This document shows, in pieces, positions 6,274 through 9,047 of a stretch of DNA of 9,047 nt. Every line of letters begins with the position of its first letter. Position 1 is the first letter of the stretch. The stretch spans positions 1 through 9,047 of the forward strand of contig JAICSB010000115.1 of NCBI GenBank assembly GCA_025937115.1, written 5' to 3'. A program made the translations under genes and the position numbers. The notes beneath the pieces were generated by a model. That model was not told the origin of the DNA. It searched no databases and saw only the letters and a program-made list of their open reading frames with translations. The stretch is from Pseudonocardiaceae bacterium (lineage in GTDB: Bacteria; Actinomycetota; Actinomycetes; Mycobacteriales; Pseudonocardiaceae).

Positions 6274-8081
6274 CACAGCAGTGGCAGGGCGTCGCCGCCG
6301 AGGACCTCGACACGAACGACCCGGCGACGGGGTGGCGCTTAGCCCCCCGGTCGCGGCGGCTGCTCAGCTCGCTGCTGCGCCCGCAACTGCGCCGGATCAG
6401 CGCCGCGGCCGGACTGCTCCTTGCCGACCAGGTCGCGCTGCTGGCCGGACCGCTCCTGATCGCCGTGGCGATCGACCGCGGCATCCCGGCAGCCCTCGAC
6501 GGTCGGACCGGCCCGCTGATCTGGTGCATCGCCGGCTACGCGGTGACCGGTTTGGCCGACGCGCTGACCGTCAGCGCGTTTCTGCGGCTGTCTGGGCGGA
6601 TCGGGCAGGACGTGCTGCTTGATCTACGCGAGCGGGTGTTCGCGCAGGTCCAGCGGCTGTCCTTGGCGTTCCACGAGCGCTACACGTCGGGCCGGGTGAT
6701 CTCCCGGCTGACCAGCGACCTGGACTCCTTGCAGGAGATGTTGGACAAGGGGCTGGACGGGTTCTTCATCTCGGTGTTGTCCATCGTCGGCATCGGCGCG
6801 ATGCTGCTGGTGCTGGACGCCCCCCTGGCGCTGGTGGCGCTGGCCGGCTTCGTCCCGCTCGGCCTGCTGACCCGTTGGTACCGGCAGCGCTCGCAGCACA
6901 CCTACCGCGCCACCCGCACCTGGATCGCCCGGGTGATCGTGCAGTTCGTCGAGACCATGAACGGGATCCGCGCAGTGCAGGCGTTTCGCCGGGAGCAGCG
7001 CAACGCCTCGATCATGGACGGGCTCAGCGGCGAGTTCGCCGACGCCGAAACCGAGGCGTTGCACCTGGTCGCCCGGTTCACCTCGATCGTGCGGCTGGTC
7101 GGTTCTGTCTGTGTCGTGCTGACGTTGCTGCTCGGTGGGTTGCGGGTGCTTCAAGGCTCCCTCACCCTGGGTGTGCTGGCGGCGTTCGTGCTGTACCTGC
7201 GCCGGTTCTACGACCCGCTCGACGAGCTGGCCATGTTCGCCAACTCCGACGCTTCGTCGGCGGCGGCGCTGGAGAAGATCTCCGGGCTGCTTGACGAGCG
7301 TCCCGCGGTCGGCGACCCCGCCGCGCCGGTGAAGCTGCCCGTTCCGGTGCGCGGCGAGGTGGTCTTTGACGGCGTGCGCTTCTCCTATGGCGGCCCGGAG
7401 ATCCTGCCGCAGCTGGACCTGGTGATACCCGCCGGCCAAACCGTCGCGCTGGTCGGCGCAACCGGGGCGGGCAAATCGACGATGGCCAAACTCGTCGCGA
7501 GGCTCTACGACCCGGTTGCGGGCACCGTCCGGCTGGACGGAGTTGACCTGCGCTCGGTAACGGACGCCGACCTGCGCCGGGCGGTGGTGATGGTGACCCA
7601 GGAGTCGTTCCTGTTCGCCGGCTCGGTGGCCGACAACATCGCGCTGGGGATGCCCGGCGCGTCCCGATCCGAAGTAGTGGCAGCCGCCCGGGCGGTGGGG
7701 GCGGACGAGTTCATCACCGCATTGCCCGATGGCTACGACACCGACGTGCGCAAACGCGGCGCGCGGCTGTCCGCCGGGCAGCGCCAATTGGTATCCTTCG
7801 CGCGAGCGCTGCTCGCCGATCCCGCGGTGCTGATCCTCGACGAAGCCACCTCGTCGCTGGATATCCCCTCCGAGCAGGCCGTGCAGGCCGCGCTGGCAAC
7901 GGTGCTGGCCGGCCGCACCGCGCTGATCATCGCCCACCGGCTGTCCACCGTGCTGATCGCCGACCGCGTCCTAGTACTCGCCGACGGCGTGGTGATCGAA
8001 GACGGCCCCCCAACCCAGCTGATCGACGATGCCGGCCCCTTCGCCACCCTGCACTCCGCCTGGCACACCTCGCTCACGTAA
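6270..8081 (+). CDS. ABC exporter half-transporter, catalytic subunit
   Basis: A 603-residue half-transporter: a cytosolic N-terminal extension (1-40), an ABC membrane domain (about 42-330) and a nucleotide-binding domain (about 360-600). Motifs are Walker A GATGAGKS (396-403), Q-loop Gln444 (VTQESFLF), signature LSAGQRQ (500-506), Walker B VLILDE (Asp524, catalytic Glu525), D-loop SSLD and H-loop His556. The ATPase residues are canonical, while the signature has Ala in place of the first Gly of LSGGQ. This completes the picture of a heterodimer: its signature would face the degenerate Walker A/B of the partner, and the partner's LSGGQ would face its own intact site. The open frame extends far upstream, but that part is antisense-like noise inside the first gene; ATG 6270 in the ATGA overlap is the start. 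A TTA codon occurs at residue 24. The operon ends 17 nt before repeat copy B. Confidence 0.92.
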   Translation: MTQQWQGVAAEDLDTNDPATGWRLAPRSRRLLSSLLRPQLRRISAAAGLLLADQVALLAGPLLIAVAIDRGIPAALDGRTGPLIWCIAGYAVTGLADALTVSAFLRLSGRIGQDVLLDLRERVFAQVQRLSLAFHERYTSGRVISRLTSDLDSLQEMLDKGLDGFFISVLSIVGIGAMLLVLDAPLALVALAGFVPLGLLTRWYRQRSQHTYRATRTWIARVIVQFVETMNGIRAVQAFRREQRNASIMDGLSGEFADAETEALHLVARFTSIVRLVGSVCVVLTLLLGGLRVLQGSLTLGVLAAFVLYLRRFYDPLDELAMFANSDASSAAALEKISGLLDERPAVGDPAAPVKLPVPVRGEVVFDGVRFSYGGPEILPQLDLVIPAGQTVALVGATGAGKSTMAKLVARLYDPVAGTVRLDGVDLRSVTDADLRRAVVMVTQESFLFAGSVADNIALGMPGASRSEVVAAARAVGADEFITALPDGYDTDVRKRGARLSAGQRQLVSFARALLADPAVLILDEATSSLDIPSEQAVQAALATVLAGRTALIIAHRLSTVLIADRVLVLADGVVIEDGPPTQLIDDAGPFATLHSAWHTSLT

Positions 8082-8098
8082 CCCCCGTCCCGGCGCCT

Positions 8099-8164
8099 CC
8101 GCGTTCTGGATGCAGACTGCGGTATTCGAAGGCACTTTTAGCGCGGTCTGCATCCAGAATACGG
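8099..8164. terminator. Intergenic inverted-repeat hairpin, copy B, likely bidirectional terminator
   Basis: The 23-nt arms 8099-8121 and 8142-8164 surround a 20-nt spacer; 20 positions are Watson-Crick, two more are G-U on the plus-strand RNA and one is a C-A mismatch. It shares the leading 17 nt CGCGTTCTGGATGCAGA with copy A (4380-4443), while the spacers differ. It sits in the 87-bp gap between the convergent ABC operon and the DUF559 gene, the right place for a two-way terminator. The repetition of the sequence at a second locus suggests a dispersed repeat family used as a terminator. Confidence 0.75.
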
Positions 8165-8168
8165 TTGG

Positions 8169-9041
8169 TTAGCGACGGGCTAGGGCGGCTCGGACTGTGG
8201 CGACCATTTGTTTTGGGTTGGCTAATAGCGGGGCGGTCACGAACACGACTTCCCAGCCGGCGGCCTGCACTCGGTTGAGGCGGTCGCGGTCATGGTTGAG
8301 CGCCCACAATTGCCCGTTACGCCACGCGCCGTCGTACTCAACGGCCACTTGCTGCTCGGGAAAGGCGAGATCAGCACGGACGAGCCGACCGCGAGAGTCT
8401 TCGATCCAGTACTGCGGCTCGGGACGCAGTCCATCGAGGACAAGCCACACTCGCATCCGGGACTCCGGAGGCGATTCCGCCCTCGGATCTGCAAGTTCCT
8501 CGGCACGACGGGCCCGGACGATGCCGCGATCGCGGCGTGCAGACAACACCCTGCGCAGCTCCGCGCGGTCGACAAGCCCTGCGCGCAGTACCGCGTCGAG
8601 ATCTGCGACGGCATCAGGCAGGCTCCGATCCAGTAGCAGATCCAGGCCCATCCGCAGCGGTGTCGCAAGCCCGATCCGTCCCCAGGGCCGCGCCTCGTCA
8701 CCCTGCTGTTGCGTCCGACGGATATCCAGCCCGACGCGCCGGAATACCCGGACAGTCTCCGGCACCACCAATTCAATCGGATCCTTCGCACGTGCGAGGG
8801 CAACGCCCCGGAGCGTGGCCGCCGATCGGCCGGTGATCACCGCATCGGGATGCAGGGCGAGCGCGGCTCCCTCGCAACGCACCTCGTGGGTGTCCGGGAT
8901 TCCGGACGGAACGTACACGTCCTGAAACAGCCGGCGGACGGCCGGACCGCGCAACTGCGCCGCCGTCAGCACGCCAGCCGCAACCGCCTCCGAACCCCGA
9001 AACGGTCCAGCCAAATCGATCGTCCGAATACTTCTCCCCAT
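8169..9041 (-). CDS. AbiEi-like / DUF559 endonuclease-fold protein
   Basis: A 290-residue protein with two parts. The N-terminal half (about 10-110) resembles the winged-helix region of AbiEi-type proteins common in actinobacteria (FRGSEAVAAGVLTAAQLRG, then RLFQDVYVPSG, then ITGRSAATLRGV). The C-terminal part (about 189-290) resembles the DUF559/Vsr-like endonuclease fold: ESPPESRMR (189-197), VRADLAFPEQQVAVEYDG (221-238; Asp224, Glu235 and Asp237 are candidate metal ligands), NHDRDRLNRVQAAGWEVVFVT (249-269). Such proteins are numerous in actinobacteria, often several per genome, and their function is mostly unknown; a nuclease role is inferred. No adjacent toxin, methylase or mismatch-repair gene is visible. 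ATG at 9041 is only 6 nt from the window edge, so a start further upstream cannot be excluded and its ribosome site cannot be judged. It is convergent with the ABC operon. Confidence 0.8.
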   Translation of the reverse strand: MGRSIRTIDLAGPFRGSEAVAAGVLTAAQLRGPAVRRLFQDVYVPSGIPDTHEVRCEGAALALHPDAVITGRSAATLRGVALARAKDPIELVVPETVRVFRRVGLDIRRTQQQGDEARPWGRIGLATPLRMGLDLLLDRSLPDAVADLDAVLRAGLVDRAELRRVLSARRDRGIVRARRAEELADPRAESPPESRMRVWLVLDGLRPEPQYWIEDSRGRLVRADLAFPEQQVAVEYDGAWRNGQLWALNHDRDRLNRVQAAGWEVVFVTAPLLANPKQMVATVRAALARR

Positions 9042-9047
9042 GCACGC

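Noticed and set aside
6624..7937. 437-codon open frame on the minus strand inside the second ABC gene
   Set aside because: It is the GC-rich shadow of a clear ABC gene and its Gln/His/Arg/Gly-rich product has no domain.
4380..8164. CRISPR array or transposon ends
   Set aside because: There are only two distant copies, each an inverted pair and not a direct repeat series; no cas gene, transposase or target-site duplication is visible.
8169..9041. AbiE-type toxin-antitoxin system
   Set aside because: Only the AbiEi-like half is suggested; no AbiEii nucleotidyltransferase toxin is adjacent within the window.

Overview
The window is GC-rich DNA (about 68-70% G+C in the lines I counted, strong G/C at third codon positions, GTG starts, 4-bp gene overlaps) from an actinobacterium. 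The serC-sepH pair, with a citrate synthase end nearby, resembles the mycobacterial/Pseudonocardiales citA...serC-sepH neighbourhood. Genus cannot be told from the sequence alone; a Pseudonocardiales-like or related host is my inference.

Layout. (1) Bases 1-155 (+): the 3' end of a citrate synthase gene. It carries an in-frame TAG at 51-53, after which the family C-terminus continues intact for 33 codons to TGA at 153-155. (2) Bases 162-1405 (-): two translationally coupled genes (4-bp overlap), a flavin-reductase-like split-barrel protein followed by a RibD_C/pyrimidine-reductase-like protein. (3) Bases 1406-1558: divergent intergenic region with a 28/30 inverted repeat and two weak promoter candidates that would make both flanking genes leaderless. 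(4) Bases 1559-3535 (+): purC (SAICAR synthetase, lower G+C and some rare codons) and, 9 bp later, serC (phosphoserine aminotransferase, mycobacterial type), ending at a strong 14-bp terminator-like hairpin. (5) Bases 3630-4367 (+): sepH, an actinobacterial cell-division protein acting on FtsZ. (6) Bases 4504-8081 (+): two half-size ABC exporter genes overlapping by ATGA. The first has a degenerate ATPase site, so together they most likely form an asymmetric heterodimeric exporter. (7) Bases 8169-9041 (-): a protein with an AbiEi-like N-terminal half and a DUF559/Vsr-like endonuclease-fold C-terminal domain, convergent with the exporter operon.

The most distinctive non-coding signal is a pair of related inverted-repeat hairpins (4380-4443 and 8099-8164) that share the core TTCTGGATGCAGA, each with a 20-nt central spacer. 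They bracket exactly the ABC exporter operon. The one between the convergent genes can serve as a bidirectional terminator. The exporter operon also has its start codon inside the loop of a G6/C6 hairpin.

Most of the window is core metabolism and cell division (TCA cycle, flavin/pterin-type redox, purine, serine, FtsZ regulation). The repeat-bracketed exporter plus the endonuclease-like gene looks more accessory. I see no tRNA, rRNA, CRISPR array, transposase, phage gene or obvious new multi-gene system.
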